Translations under genes and position numbers: made by a program
The notes under the pieces: generated by a model
The model's database searches: none
Told to the model about the DNA's origin: nothing
Seen by the model: the letters and a program-made list of their open reading frames with translations, nothing else
In this document: positions 51,481 to 60,918 of the stretch, piece after piece
Position numbering within the stretch: the first letter of the stretch is position 1
Layout of the letters: the number at the start of each line of letters is the position of its first letter
Source: Aerosticca soli
Lineage (GTDB): Bacteria > Pseudomonadota > Gammaproteobacteria > Xanthomonadales > Rhodanobacteraceae
Assembly (NCBI RefSeq): GCF_003967035.1
Contig: NZ_AP018560.1
Span: 2,007,001-2,071,000, forward strand
Length of the DNA: 64,000 nt
Direction: 5' to 3'

Positions 51481-52239
51481 ATGGCCAAGTGGATTCCCTT
51501 GTGGGTGCACAAGCTCGGCTCGCCGCCGGTCTTCTACCGCGTGGCCGGCTGGCTGCGGCCGTGGGCGCTCGCGCTCGCCGTGCTGCTCGGCGCGGTGGCG
51601 CTGTACGGCGGTCTGGTGCTGGCGCCGGCCGACTACCAGCAGGGCGACGCCTACCGGATCATCTTCATCCACGTGCCCTGCGCGTGGATGGGCCTGTTCG
51701 TCTACGGCGTGATGGCGGTGGCGGCGTTCGTCGCGCTGATCTGGCGGGTGAAGCTGGCCGAAGTGGTGGCGATGGAGTCAGCACCGATCGGTGCGGCCTT
51801 CACCTTCATCACCCTGGTCACCGGCTCGCTGTGGGGCAAGCCGATGTGGGGCACCTGGTGGACCTGGGACGCGCGGCTGACCTCCGAACTGGTGCTGCTG
51901 TTCCTGTACCTGGGCGTGATCGGTCTCTATCACGCCTTCGAGGATCGCCGCCAGGGCGCGCGCGCTGCCGCCTTCCTCGCGCTGATCGGCATCATCAACG
52001 TGCCGATCGTGCATTTCTCGGTGAACTGGTGGAACACCCTGCACCAGGGTTCCACCGTGCGCCTGCTGGGACCGTCGAAGATCAGCGCGGACATGCTCTG
52101 GCCGCTGCTGACCATGATGCTCGCCACCAAGCTCTATTACCTCGCCAGCCTGTGCGGCCGCGTGCGCACGGACCTGCTCGCGCTGGAGAGCGGCAAGGAC
52201 TGGGTGCGGCAGATCGCCCTGGGCGAGGGGCGCGGATGA
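51481..52239 (+). CDS. ccmC: Haem handling protein CcmC
   Basis: 252 residues, six transmembrane helices. Carries the tryptophan-rich haem-binding motif GTWWTWDARLTSELVLL on the periplasmic side, with flanking conserved His in FIHVPCAWMG and VHFSVNWWNTLHQG. Hands haem to CcmE. The stop overlaps ccmD by 4 nt. Confidence 0.95.
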   Translation: MAKWIPLWVHKLGSPPVFYRVAGWLRPWALALAVLLGAVALYGGLVLAPADYQQGDAYRIIFIHVPCAWMGLFVYGVMAVAAFVALIWRVKLAEVVAMESAPIGAAFTFITLVTGSLWGKPMWGTWWTWDARLTSELVLLFLYLGVIGLYHAFEDRRQGARAAAFLALIGIINVPIVHFSVNWWNTLHQGSTVRLLGPSKISADMLWPLLTMMLATKLYYLASLCGRVRTDLLALESGKDWVRQIALGEGRG

Positions 52240-52427
52240 GCGGCTTTCTCGCCATGGGCGGCTATGCGGCCTATGTGTGGCCAGCCTATGCGGTGTTCGT
52301 GCTGGTGCTCGCCGCCGACTTCCTCGCACCGGTGCTGCGCCGCCGGCGCCTGTTGCGTGAATTGCGCGCACGTCTCGCCCGGCAGACACGCCGGTCGCGC
52401 CCACCCGAAACCTCCGACGTTCGATGA
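52236..52427 (+). CDS. ccmD: Haem exporter protein CcmD
   Basis: 63 residues: one transmembrane helix (about 10-32) with the [12 protein letters not shown] motif, then a basic cytoplasmic tail rich in Arg. Small adaptor needed to release holo-CcmE from CcmABC. Overlaps ccmC and ccmE by 4 nt each. Confidence 0.9.
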   Translation: MSGFLAMGGYAAYVWPAYAVFVLVLAADFLAPVLRRRRLLRELRARLARQTRRSRPPETSDVR

Positions 52428-52888
52428 ATCCGACCCGCAAACGCCGCCTCACCCTCGTCCTGCTCGTGCTCGCCGCCGCCGGGGTGGCGATCGGGCTCGG
52501 CGTCTTCGCCCTGCAGCGGAACATGAATTACCTGTTCACGCCGAGCCAGGTGCACTCGGGCGCCGCCAATGGCTATGCCACCTTCCGCCTGGGCGGCATG
52601 GTCAAGTCCGGCTCGATCCGGCGCGATCCCGACTCGCTGAAAGTCACCTTCACCGTGGTGGACGCGGGCGGCGCCATGCCGGTCGAGTACACCGGCATCC
52701 TGCCCGACCTGTTCCGCGACAACCAGTCGGTGATCGCCACCGGCCACATGGACAACGCGCGCTTCGTCGCCACCGAGGTGCTCGCCAAGCACGACGAGAC
52801 CTACATGCCCAAGGAACTCAAGGACGCGATGGCCAAGGCGCATCAGGGCAAGCAGGTCGGGCGGACCGACCGGGAGAGCCGCCCATGA
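52424..52888 (+). CDS. ccmE: Cytochrome c-type biogenesis haem chaperone CcmE
   Basis: 154 residues. N-terminal transmembrane anchor (about 8-29) and a periplasmic OB-fold domain. Covalent haem-binding His123 lies in KHDETYMP, with Tyr127 as the haem ligand. MKSGSIRR-type region reads [17 protein letters not shown] here. The stop overlaps ccmF. Confidence 0.95.
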   Translation: MNPTRKRRLTLVLLVLAAAGVAIGLGVFALQRNMNYLFTPSQVHSGAANGYATFRLGGMVKSGSIRRDPDSLKVTFTVVDAGGAMPVEYTGILPDLFRDNQSVIATGHMDNARFVATEVLAKHDETYMPKELKDAMAKAHQGKQVGRTDRESRP

Positions 52889-54885
52889 CGCCGGAACTCG
52901 GTCAATTCGCGCTGATCCTCGCCCTGCTGCTCGCGCTCGCCCAGGGCGTGCTGCCGATCGTCGGCGCCTGGCGCGGCAACCGCGCACTGATGGCGCTGGC
53001 GCGGCCGGCCGCCGCCGGACAGGCGGTGTTCGTCGGCACCGCCTTCGTGCTGCTGGCGTGGGCGTTCCTGCAGTGCGATTTCTCGGTGCGCTACGTCGCT
53101 GACAACTCCAACCTCGCGCTGCCCTGGTACTACCGCATCGCCGCGGTGTGGGGCGCGCACGAGGGCTCGATGCTGCTGTGGGTCACCATCCTCAACGTGT
53201 GGACGGTGGCGCTGATCGCGCTCAGCCGGCAGTTGCCGGAAGCCTTCCTGGCCCGCGTGGTCGGCGTACTCGGCCTGATCGGCGTCGGCTTCCTCGCCTT
53301 CATCCTGTTCACCTCCAACCCGTTCGAGCGTCTGCTGCCGATGCCGGCCGACGGCGGCGATCTGAATCCGGTCCTGCAGGATCCCGGCATGACCTTCCAC
53401 CCGCCGGTGATCTACATGGGTTACGTCGGCTTCTCGGTGGCCTTCGCCTTCGCCATCGCCGGTCTGCTCGGCGGCGAGCTGGAACAGGCGTGGGTGCGCT
53501 GGTCGCGGCCGTGGACCAACGTAGCCTGGGGATTCCTTTCCGCCGGCATCGTCGCCGGCAGCTGGTGGGCCTACGCCGAGCTCGGCTGGGGCGGCTGGTG
53601 GTTCTGGGACCCGGTGGAAAACGCGAGCTTCATGCCGTGGCTGGTCGGCGCCGCGCTGGTACACGCGCAGGCGGTGACCGAGAAGCGCGGCAGCCTGCGC
53701 GCGTGGACCATCCTCTTGTCGATCTTCGCCTTCTCGCTGTCGCTGCTCGGCACCTTCCTGGTGCGCTCGGGCGTGCTGACCTCGGTGCATGCGTTCGCCT
53801 CCGATCCGCGCCGCGGCCTGTTCATCCTGGGCTTCCTCACCGTAGTGGTCGGCGGCTCGCTGCTCTTGTACGCACTGCGCGCGCCGAAGGTGGCCGGCGG
53901 CAAGCCGTTCGGCGTCGTCTCGCGCGAGAGCGCGATCCTGATCGGCAACCTGATGCTCACCGTCGCCGCGGCGATGGTGCTGCTCGGCACGCTGTTCCCG
54001 CTGATCGGCGATGCGCTCAACCTCGGCAAGGTGTCGGTGGGGCCGCCGTATTTCGGCTTCCTGTTCACCCTGCTGATGCTGCCGGTGGTGCTGCTGCTGC
54101 CGTTCGGGCCGTTCCTGCGCTGGGGCGGCGCGGGCGATGCCGGGCTGCTCAAGCGCGTGCTGCTGCGCGTGACCGTGGCCGCACTGGCCTGCGCCCTCGT
54201 CGCCGCCTTCCTCACCCATGGCCAGGCCCGGGCCGTCGCCGGTGTGGCCGGCGCGGTGTGGGTCGGCGTGGGCGTGCTGCTGTACGCCTTCAAGCGCTGG
54301 CGCGAGATGCCGCGTGGCCGGCGCTATCCGGCGGAAATGGCCGGCATGCTGCTCGCGCACTTCGGCGTCGGCGTGTTCCTGATCGGTGTCATGCTCTCCG
54401 AATCGCTCAGCGTCACCCGCGATGTGCGCATGGCGCCGGGCGAGGAGCAGCGACTGGGCGCGTATCGCTTCCGCTTCGAGGGCGTGAGCGAAAGCGCCGG
54501 GCCCAACTGGCACGGCGTGCAGGGCACCGTGCGGGTGTTCCACGACGATCGCCCGCTCGCGCTGATGCATCCGCAAAAGCGCACCTACCTGCGCGGTCAG
54601 GTGCAGACCGAATCGGCGATCGTCCCCGGCATCACCCGTGACCTCTATGTCGCGCTCGGCGAACCGATGGACCCGCAACACCCCGAAGGCGCATGGGCGC
54701 TCAGGCTCTACGAAAAACCGTTCGTGCGCTGGATCTGGGCCGGCGGCCTGCTGATGATGCTGGGCGGCTTCGTCAGCGCGGCGGACCGGCGCTTCCGCAC
54801 GCGCCGCGCGGCCACCGCCGCCACGCAGGACGCCGACATGACGGCCGCATCACCGACGGCCACCGCGCAGGAGTCGCGCGCATGA
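52885..54885 (+). CDS. ccmF: Haem lyase subunit CcmF
   Basis: 666 residues with about 15 transmembrane helices. Tryptophan-rich haem-handling motif [19 protein letters not shown], flanked by conserved His in [11 protein letters not shown] and [11 protein letters not shown]. The C-terminal periplasmic part and a Thr/Ala-rich tail follow. It joins CcmG and CcmH/I to attach haem to apocytochrome c. Overlaps ccmE and ccmG. Confidence 0.95.
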   Translation: MTPELGQFALILALLLALAQGVLPIVGAWRGNRALMALARPAAAGQAVFVGTAFVLLAWAFLQCDFSVRYVADNSNLALPWYYRIAAVWGAHEGSMLLWVTILNVWTVALIALSRQLPEAFLARVVGVLGLIGVGFLAFILFTSNPFERLLPMPADGGDLNPVLQDPGMTFHPPVIYMGYVGFSVAFAFAIAGLLGGELEQAWVRWSRPWTNVAWGFLSAGIVAGSWWAYAELGWGGWWFWDPVENASFMPWLVGAALVHAQAVTEKRGSLRAWTILLSIFAFSLSLLGTFLVRSGVLTSVHAFASDPRRGLFILGFLTVVVGGSLLLYALRAPKVAGGKPFGVVSRESAILIGNLMLTVAAAMVLLGTLFPLIGDALNLGKVSVGPPYFGFLFTLLMLPVVLLLPFGPFLRWGGAGDAGLLKRVLLRVTVAALACALVAAFLTHGQARAVAGVAGAVWVGVGVLLYAFKRWREMPRGRRYPAEMAGMLLAHFGVGVFLIGVMLSESLSVTRDVRMAPGEEQRLGAYRFRFEGVSESAGPNWHGVQGTVRVFHDDRPLALMHPQKRTYLRGQVQTESAIVPGITRDLYVALGEPMDPQHPEGAWALRLYEKPFVRWIWAGGLLMMLGGFVSAADRRFRTRRAATAATQDADMTAASPTATAQESRA

Positions 54886-55424
54886 ACCGGCTGTTGCCGC
54901 TGTTCGGTTTCCTGCTGCTGGTCGCGCTGTTCGGTTTCGGCATCTGGTGGAACACCGGCCACGATCAGCGCGAGGTGCCCTCGCCGTTGATCGGCAAGAA
55001 CGCGCCCGACTTCAGCCTGCCGTATCTGGATGATCCATCACGCACGCTGCGCAAGGCCGATCTGCTCGGCAAGCCCTATCTCATCAACGTGTTCGCCAGC
55101 TGGTGCGTGGCCTGCGCCGAGGAACACCCGGTGCTGATGGCCGAAGGCAGGCAGCTCGGCATTCCGGTGATCGGCTACGACTACAAGGACGATCCCGCCG
55201 ACGCCAAGGCCTGGCTCGCGCAGCACGGCAACCCCTACGACCGGGTGATCGCCGACCGCGAGGGCCGCACCGCGATCGACTTCGGCGTGTACGGCGCGCC
55301 GGAAAGTTTCCTCGTCGATGCCAAGGGCGTGATCCGCTACAAGCGCATCGGCCCGTTCACCCCCGAGCTCATCGAGCAGGAACTCAAACCGCGCATCGCC
55401 GAGCTGCAACGGGAGGCGCGCTGA
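54882..55424 (+). CDS. ccmG: Thiol:disulfide interchange protein CcmG/DsbE
   Basis: 180 residues: N-terminal transmembrane anchor (about 5-22) and a periplasmic thioredoxin fold with active site ASWCVACAEEHP. The cis-Pro loop (GAPESFLVD) is typical of CcmG. Reduces the CXXCH cysteines of apocytochrome c, directly or via CcmH. The stop codon shares its last base with the ccmH start. Confidence 0.94.
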   Translation: MNRLLPLFGFLLLVALFGFGIWWNTGHDQREVPSPLIGKNAPDFSLPYLDDPSRTLRKADLLGKPYLINVFASWCVACAEEHPVLMAEGRQLGIPVIGYDYKDDPADAKAWLAQHGNPYDRVIADREGRTAIDFGVYGAPESFLVDAKGVIRYKRIGPFTPELIEQELKPRIAELQREAR

Positions 55425-55870
55425 TGGCCAGGGCGATGCGTACCTTGCTGTGCGCCCTGCTGTTCGCGGTCATCGGCACCGCCCATGCGCAGGCGATCGA
55501 TCCGCTGCCGTTCAAGGATCACGCCGAGGAAGTGCGCTTCCAGAAGCTCACCGCGCAACTGCGCTGCCTGGTCTGCCAGAACGAGAACCTCGCCGACTCC
55601 AACGCCGAGCTCGCCCGCGACCTGCGCCACGAGGTGTTCGAGCTGATGCAGCAGGGCAAGAGCGACGAGGAGATCAAGCAGTACCTGGTCGCCCGCTATT
55701 CGAAGTTCGTGCTGTACGACCCGCCGCTCGATCGCGGCACGCTGCTGCTGTGGTTCGGCCCGGCACTGATCCTCGTCGCCGGCGCCCTCGCCGTCGGCAT
55801 CACCGTGCGCCGTCGCAGCCGCGCGGCCAGCGCCGCCAAAACCGCCGCCGAGCCGGGAGACGACTGGTGA
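55424..55870 (+). CDS. ccmH: Cytochrome c-type biogenesis protein CcmH
   Basis: 148 residues. Signal peptide (about 1-23, ending AHAQA), a redox-active LRCLVCQNENLADS motif with Cys48 and Cys51, then a C-terminal transmembrane helix (about 103-124). This is the short form; the TPR part is encoded by the next gene. A second in-frame ATG 12 nt downstream is possible. Confidence 0.94.
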   Translation: MARAMRTLLCALLFAVIGTAHAQAIDPLPFKDHAEEVRFQKLTAQLRCLVCQNENLADSNAELARDLRHEVFELMQQGKSDEEIKQYLVARYSKFVLYDPPLDRGTLLLWFGPALILVAGALAVGITVRRRSRAASAAKTAAEPGDDW

Positions 55871-56961
55871 GGGTGATGTTCTTCCTGCTTGCGGCGCTGA
55901 TGCTCTGCGTCGCCCTGGCCCTGCTGCTGGTGCCCTTGCTCAAGGCGGCCCGCCGCCAGGGCGGACATACCCGCGGCACCTTGGCACTCGCGCTCGGCAT
56001 GGCCTTCGCCCTGCCGCTGGTCGCGGTGGGGCTGTATATGGCCATCGGCACGCCCGCCGCACTGCAGGGCGTCACCCGTGAACCGACTGCCGGCGACATC
56101 GACCAGGCCATCGCCGCCCTGCGCAAGCATCTGGCCGAGCAGCCTGACGATGCGCAGGGCTGGGCGCTGCTCGGCCGTACCCTGCTCGCCCTGCAGCGAC
56201 CGGCCGAGGCGCGCGAGGCCTTCGGGCGACTGCTCGAACGCGCGCCCGATGACACCACCGCCATGCTGGGCTGGGCCGAGGCCGACGCCCAGGCACGCCC
56301 CGATCACCGGCTCGAAGGCCGCGCGCTCGAGCTGCTCCAACGCGTGGCCGCACGCGAGCCGGACAATCAGCGTGCGTTGTGGCTGCTCGGCATCGCCGCC
56401 TATCAACAGGATCATTACCAGGAAGCCATCGAACACTGGCAGCGGCTGCTGCCGCAACTTAAGGCGGGATCCCCGGTCGCGCAGTCAGTCGCCGCACAGA
56501 TCGACGAAGCCAAGCGCCGGCTGGGCCAGCCGCCGATGGCGATGGACGCTACCCCATCGCCGCCGCAGACGCCCACGGCCGCATCCTCCACCGCGGCGTC
56601 CCAGCCGCCGGCGACTGGTGTCGCCCTTACCGTTGAGGTGCGTGTCGCCCCCGCCCTGGCCGGGCGGATCGGCAAGGGCGACACCTTGTTCGTCTATGCC
56701 CGCGATGCGCAGGGGCCGGCGATGCCGCTCGCGGTGGCCAGGCTCGACGCCGCCACGCTGCCGGCCACCGTGACGCTGACCGATGCGATGGCGATGACGC
56801 CGCAACATCGGCTCTCCTCGGCGCGCCGGGTGTTCGTCGGCGCGCGCGTCAGCAAGAGCGGCCAGGCGCTCGCCCAACCCGGCGATCTCGAAGGCGATGC
56901 CGGCGTGGTCGAGCTCAAGGACGGCGCGCGGGTCGCGATCACCCTCGACCGGGTGCGCTGA
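55867..56961 (+). CDS. ccmI: Cytochrome c-type biogenesis protein CcmI
   Basis: 364 residues from GTG at 55867, which has GGGAG 7 nt upstream; an ATG at 55876 has no proper ribosome-binding site. Two N-terminal transmembrane helices (about 4-24, 35-56), a TPR region (about 75-200; AWALLGRTLLALQRPAEA-like repeats), a Pro/Thr linker and a C-terminal beta-rich domain (VALTVEVRVAPALAGRI, then GDTLFVYARDAQG). CcmI binds the C-terminus of apocytochrome c. Overlaps ccmH by 4 nt. Confidence 0.9.
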   Translation: MRVMFFLLAALMLCVALALLLVPLLKAARRQGGHTRGTLALALGMAFALPLVAVGLYMAIGTPAALQGVTREPTAGDIDQAIAALRKHLAEQPDDAQGWALLGRTLLALQRPAEAREAFGRLLERAPDDTTAMLGWAEADAQARPDHRLEGRALELLQRVAAREPDNQRALWLLGIAAYQQDHYQEAIEHWQRLLPQLKAGSPVAQSVAAQIDEAKRRLGQPPMAMDATPSPPQTPTAASSTAASQPPATGVALTVEVRVAPALAGRIGKGDTLFVYARDAQGPAMPLAVARLDAATLPATVTLTDAMAMTPQHRLSSARRVFVGARVSKSGQALAQPGDLEGDAGVVELKDGARVAITLDRVR

Positions 56962-56963
56962 GA

Positions 56964-58103
56964 GTGGGCGACGCACGGCGCTACCACGCCCTGCCTTCGC
57001 CGTTTCCGATGAAACGGGGCGGTGCGCTGCACGGCGCACGCGTGGCCTATGAGACCTGGGGCCGGCTGAACGATGCCCGCGACAACGCCGTGCTCATCCT
57101 CACCGGGCTGTCGCCGAGCGCGCATGCCGCCTCCAGTGCCGACGATCCCTCGCCGGGCTGGTGGGAGGCGATGATCGGCCCGGGCAAGCCGATCGATACC
57201 GACCGCTGGTACGTGGTTTGTGTCAATTCGCTGGGCAGCGACAAGGGCTCGACGGGGCCGGCCTCGATCGATCCGGCCACCGGACAACCCTACCGCCTGC
57301 GCTTTCCCGCGCTATCGCTCGAGGACGTGGCCAATGCGGCCTGGTCGCTGGCCCACGAAGGCCTGGGCATCGGGCGCCTGGCCTGCCTCATCGGCTGTTC
57401 GATGGGCGGCATGAGCGCACTGGCGTATCTGCTGCAGCATCCGGGCAGCGCCGGGGCGCACATCAGCGTGAATACCGCGCCGCAGGCGCAGCCGTTCGCC
57501 ATTGCCATCCGCTCGCTGCAGCGCGAGGCCATCCGCCTCGATCCGCAGTGGGACCACGGCAACTACGACATCCCGGCCCGGCCCGGCGGCAAATACCCGG
57601 AAGCGGGCATGAGCATCGCGCGCAAGCTCGGTGTCATCACCTATCGCTCGGCGATGGAATGGAAGGGTCGCTTCGCCCGCATTCGGCTCGATTCGGAACA
57701 TCGCGACGATGAACCGTTCGGCTACGAATTCGAGGTCGAGCGTTACCTGCAGGCACATGCGCAACGTTTCGTGCGCAGTTTCGATCCCAACTGCTATCTG
57801 TACCTTTCCCGTGCCAGCGACTGGTTCGACGTCGCCGGCTACGGCGATGGCGACGTGCACGCGGGCCTGCGGCGCATCCAGCTGGAACGTGCGCTGGTGC
57901 TCGGCGCGGGTACCGACATCCTGTTCCCGCTCGAACAGCAGGAACAGATCGCCCAGGGCCTGCGTGCCGGCGGCGCCGAGGTCGACTTCATTGCCATGGA
58001 TTCGCCGCAGGGGCACGATGCCTTCCTGGTCGACATCGCCCACTATGGCCCGGCCATCGGCGCTTTCATGGCGACCCTGGCCGGACGCAACGAACCACGC
58101 TGA
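56964..58103 (+). CDS. MetX-family O-acyltransferase (serine O-succinyltransferase or homoserine O-acyltransferase)
   Basis: 379 residues, alpha/beta-hydrolase fold. Catalytic triad candidates: Ser146 in GCSMGGMSAL, Asp318 in GTDILFPLEQQ, His351 in GHDAFLVD. GSTGPASIDPATGQPY is the conserved substrate loop. Classic MetX acylates homoserine for methionine; in Xanthomonadales some MetX relatives instead succinylate serine for cysteine synthesis. The adjacent thiol (cysteine) dioxygenase favours the cysteine route, but sequence by eye does not decide. It follows ccmI by 2 nt. Confidence 0.8.
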   Translation: MGDARRYHALPSPFPMKRGGALHGARVAYETWGRLNDARDNAVLILTGLSPSAHAASSADDPSPGWWEAMIGPGKPIDTDRWYVVCVNSLGSDKGSTGPASIDPATGQPYRLRFPALSLEDVANAAWSLAHEGLGIGRLACLIGCSMGGMSALAYLLQHPGSAGAHISVNTAPQAQPFAIAIRSLQREAIRLDPQWDHGNYDIPARPGGKYPEAGMSIARKLGVITYRSAMEWKGRFARIRLDSEHRDDEPFGYEFEVERYLQAHAQRFVRSFDPNCYLYLSRASDWFDVAGYGDGDVHAGLRRIQLERALVLGAGTDILFPLEQQEQIAQGLRAGGAEVDFIAMDSPQGHDAFLVDIAHYGPAIGAFMATLAGRNEPR

Positions 58104-58151
58104 CCGGATCGGCCAGCTACATGCCCTGCTTGGGTGGAGGATCGCAAAGCC

Positions 58152-58733
58152 ATGCTCACCATCGAGTTTCCGGGCTGCCACGCACTGATCGGCGTCATCG
58201 ACGCCGCCGTCGCCCAGGGCGCGCTGCCGGCCATCACCGATCAGCTGCGCCATGCCCTGTGCCGGCTGATCCGCAGCGACACGCTCCAGCTGCCGCCATG
58301 CGTGTTCGAGCCGGCCGCTGGCCGCTACGCCCGCCGCGAGCTCTATCGCAGCGACACCTTGGGCTACAGCGTGGTGGCGATGACCTGGGCCCCCGGCCAA
58401 GGCACGCTGATCCACGACCATGCCGGCATGTGGTGCGTCGAAGGCGTCTGCAGCGGTGAACTCGAGGTCACCCAATACGATCCGCTGGACAGCCGCGCCG
58501 ACCGCTACCGCTTCCAGCCGGTCGGCGCGATCCAGGCCGGACCGGGTTCGGCCGGCAGCCTGATCCCGCCGCACGAGTACCACACCATCCGCAACCCCAG
58601 CGAGGACACCATCGCGGTGAGTCTGCACATCTATGCCGGGGCGATGACGCACTGCGCCGTATTCGAACCGCTACCCGAGGATTCCTGGTATGTGCGTCGC
58701 GAACGGGCACTGGGGCTCGACCCCGTGCACTGA
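58152..58733 (+). CDS. Cysteine dioxygenase type I family protein
   Basis: 193 residues, cupin thiol dioxygenase that would oxidise cysteine to cysteine sulfinate. Predicted iron ligands His88, His90 (LIHDHAGMWC) and His141 or His144 (PPHEYHT). The alignment with rat CDO places Arg61 (YARR) at the substrate-carboxylate Arg60, and His159-x-Tyr161 at the His155/Tyr157 pair. Cys95 lies where the crosslinking Cys93 of mammalian CDO is. GGAGG precedes the ATG by about 11 nt. 48 nt after the acyltransferase. Confidence 0.82.
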   Translation: MLTIEFPGCHALIGVIDAAVAQGALPAITDQLRHALCRLIRSDTLQLPPCVFEPAAGRYARRELYRSDTLGYSVVAMTWAPGQGTLIHDHAGMWCVEGVCSGELEVTQYDPLDSRADRYRFQPVGAIQAGPGSAGSLIPPHEYHTIRNPSEDTIAVSLHIYAGAMTHCAVFEPLPEDSWYVRRERALGLDPVH

Positions 58734-58746
58734 GGCAAGGCATAAT
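58717..58746 (+). promoter_or_regulatory. Predicted tRNA-Leu promoter
   Basis: TCGACC (58717-58722), 18-nt spacer and CATAAT (58741-58746), partly inside the end of the dioxygenase gene and 13 nt before the tRNA. Confidence 0.4.
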
Positions 58747-58759
58747 GGCTGCTTCACAC

Positions 58760-58845
58760 GCCGGTGTGGCGGAATGGTAGACGCGGCGGACTCAAAATCC
58801 GCTGGCAGCGATGCCGTGTAGGTTCGAGTCCTATCACCGGTACCA
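58760..58845 (+). tRNA. tRNA-Leu(CAA)
   Basis: 86-nt class II tRNA. Acceptor arms GCCGGTG and CACCGGT pair with one G-U at the end; the anticodon stem GCGGA/TCCGC encloses loop CTCAAAA, giving anticodon CAA (decodes UUG). A long variable arm (TGGCAGCGATGCCGT) and GGTTCGAGTCC T-arm are present. The CCA end is encoded. Followed by a strong terminator. Confidence 0.96.
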
Positions 58846-58850
58846 GTTGA

Positions 58851-58878
58851 AAAACCCCGCCTCGTGCGGGGTTTTTTT
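58851..58878 (+). terminator. Intrinsic terminator after tRNA-Leu
   Basis: AAAACCCCGC, 5-nt loop CTCGT, GCGGGG and seven T's: a textbook rho-independent terminator 6 nt after the tRNA. The A-run on the other side means it could also serve the minus strand. Confidence 0.9.
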
Positions 58879-58917
58879 GTCGCCGATCGCCCGGTAAAAG
58901 GCACGCCTGCGCGGACC

Positions 58918-60858
58918 TCAAAGCTCGCGCATGAGGCGAAAGCCGACCCGGCCGCTGCGCGTGTCGGCCGCTGCCGCTTGACGGAAGGCCGAGCGCGCCT
59001 GCTCGGGCGAACTGCCCCAGGAGCCGCCGCGCACCACGTGCACCGTGCAACCGGGATTGAGCCAGGCGCTGCCGTCCTGCGGGGCGCGCAGATAATTGTC
59101 GTGCCAGCAGTCGGCCACCCATTCGGAAACGTTGCCGTCGATGTCGTAGAGCCCGAATGGATTGGTCGCGAAGCTCATCACCGGTGCCGGCCCCCAATAA
59201 CCGTCGCGGTAATGGGGAAAGGCATGGCTCCAGCGCCGTCCACGCGGCGAACGGTCGCCGCTGCCGGTCAGGTTTTCCACCGCCTGCGTCGGGTTACCTT
59301 CCCCCCACCAGTAACGGGTGCGGGTACCGCCGCGCAACGCATATTCGAACTCCGCCTCGCTGGGCAGGCGGTAACGCTTGCCGGTGTGCTGCGAGAGCCA
59401 CGCGGCATAGGCCTGAGCATCGTTCCACGACACGTTGACCACCGGCAGGTTGTCCGCGGCCGGGTGGCCTGCGTAATCGTCGCGCCAGCTCGCCTGTCTG
59501 TCCTCGCGCAAGGCGCCGCTGCGCTCGTCGTAGACACTGGCGCCGCCCAGACGCTCCGAATCGGGACGATAACCGCTGGCCTTGACGAAGGCACGGAACT
59601 CGCCGACGGTCACCTCGGTGCGCCCAAGCGCGAACCCCCTGGCGATCGTCACCTGGTGGGCCGGCACCTCGGCGTCGGTATGTCCGCGCTCGTCATCGGC
59701 AGCGCCCATGATGAAGCGTCCGGCCGGGATCACCACCATCGCCGGCGCCTGTCCCGGCAGATCGGCCAGACGATCGATGAAGATCTGCCCCGGCCGATAG
59801 CCGCCATACAGCCGCGCATTGGTCAGGCTTTCATCGAACGCGGCCAGTTCGGGCGCGTCGGGGTCGACGGCCCGGGCCTGCGCGGCCAACTGGACGGCGA
59901 GCGCGACGTTGCCGGCATCCAGCGCCGAGCGCGCCTGCGCCAACAGCCCGCCCACACGCTGGCGGCGGATGTCTTCGATGCGCGAACGGGCGTCCTGCCA
60001 TTGCGGCGAATCGGGCACGATGGCCGCGGCCTGCTGCAGGGCGCGCGCGGCGCTGGCGAAGTCGTTCTGCGCCACCGCCGCCAGCGCGCGGTCCAGCACG
60101 GCACGCTGGACCTGCAGCAGTCCCTGCTCGGCCACCGCGTTGTGCGGGTCGAGCTTGAGCACTTGCCGGTAGATCTGCAGCGCATTGTTGCCGGGGGGCT
60201 GATCGGCGTGTCCCTGCTGCAACAGGGCCGCCGCACGGGTCAGCAGCGGCCGCACCTGGCGCAGGACTTCGAGCTCGTGTTCGAGCTGGTCGACCGCCTC
60301 CTCGCTGTCGGGCAGCGTGCGCAGCGTGGCGAGCAGCTCGCGCGCCGAGCCTTCGTCGCCCAGAGCGATGTCCTGCTCGGCCTGGGCCAGCAGCCGGTTA
60401 CGCACCTCGATGAGGCCGGCCAGTGCGCGGCGGCTGTCGGGCTTCATGCGCGCCGCCTGCGCGTAGAGCGCCGCGGCGCCCTCGCGGCCGGTCAGCTCCC
60501 CGGCCTGAAGCGCCTTGGCGGCCCGTTCGAGCAGCGCGCGGACCTGGGGCGGATCCTCGCCATGCTGTTCGGGCAAGGCTTGATTCGGACGCGCCATGCG
60601 CCGCGCGACCACGCTGGAGGGCGCCAGCGTGAGCGGCGGTCCGGCCACCGCCTCGGCGTCGCCTGCGCTCGCCGCCGGGCGCGTCTCCAGACTGCCGGGC
60701 ACCGCGCCGATCTGTTGCGCGCGCCGCGCGGAGATCTCGTCGGGATCGACATGAAACATCCGCGGGAAGAAGTGATAGACCAGCGCCACCGCCAGCACGA
60801 GCACGCCCAAAATGCCCCCCAAGGTGCGCTGACGCTGGACGGTCTGACTGCTCGGCAT
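58918..60858 (-). CDS. Membrane-anchored FGE/SUMF1-fold protein
   Basis: 646 residues. One N-terminal transmembrane helix (about 13-31), then about 330 residues of Ala/Leu/Gln-rich helical repeats that look TPR-like (NALQIYRQVLKLDPHNAVAE, later AARALQQAAAIVPDSPQW), then a C-terminal formylglycine-generating-enzyme fold beginning MVVIPAGRFIMGAADDERG with FALGRTEVTVGEFRAFV, PVVNVSWNDAQAYAAWLS, YRLPSEAEFEYALRGG, NVSEWVADCW and VRGGSWGSSPEQARSAF. The Cys pair that makes true FGE catalytic is absent from the RGGSW region. Likely a periplasmic binding or scaffold protein. Confidence 0.82.
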   Translation of the reverse strand: MPSSQTVQRQRTLGGILGVLVLAVALVYHFFPRMFHVDPDEISARRAQQIGAVPGSLETRPAASAGDAEAVAGPPLTLAPSSVVARRMARPNQALPEQHGEDPPQVRALLERAAKALQAGELTGREGAAALYAQAARMKPDSRRALAGLIEVRNRLLAQAEQDIALGDEGSARELLATLRTLPDSEEAVDQLEHELEVLRQVRPLLTRAAALLQQGHADQPPGNNALQIYRQVLKLDPHNAVAEQGLLQVQRAVLDRALAAVAQNDFASAARALQQAAAIVPDSPQWQDARSRIEDIRRQRVGGLLAQARSALDAGNVALAVQLAAQARAVDPDAPELAAFDESLTNARLYGGYRPGQIFIDRLADLPGQAPAMVVIPAGRFIMGAADDERGHTDAEVPAHQVTIARGFALGRTEVTVGEFRAFVKASGYRPDSERLGGASVYDERSGALREDRQASWRDDYAGHPAADNLPVVNVSWNDAQAYAAWLSQHTGKRYRLPSEAEFEYALRGGTRTRYWWGEGNPTQAVENLTGSGDRSPRGRRWSHAFPHYRDGYWGPAPVMSFATNPFGLYDIDGNVSEWVADCWHDNYLRAPQDGSAWLNPGCTVHVVRGGSWGSSPEQARSAFRQAAAADTRSGRVGFRLMREL

Positions 60859-60918
60859 GATTTGGGCTGCGTATCGGCGGGCTGTTATCGTGCGTGGGTC
60901 ACCATAGGGCAAGCGCGC

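Noticed and set aside
58864-60918. Plus-strand open frame running into rnd
   Set aside because: Antisense to the FGE-fold gene; RNase D similarity starts at 60919.
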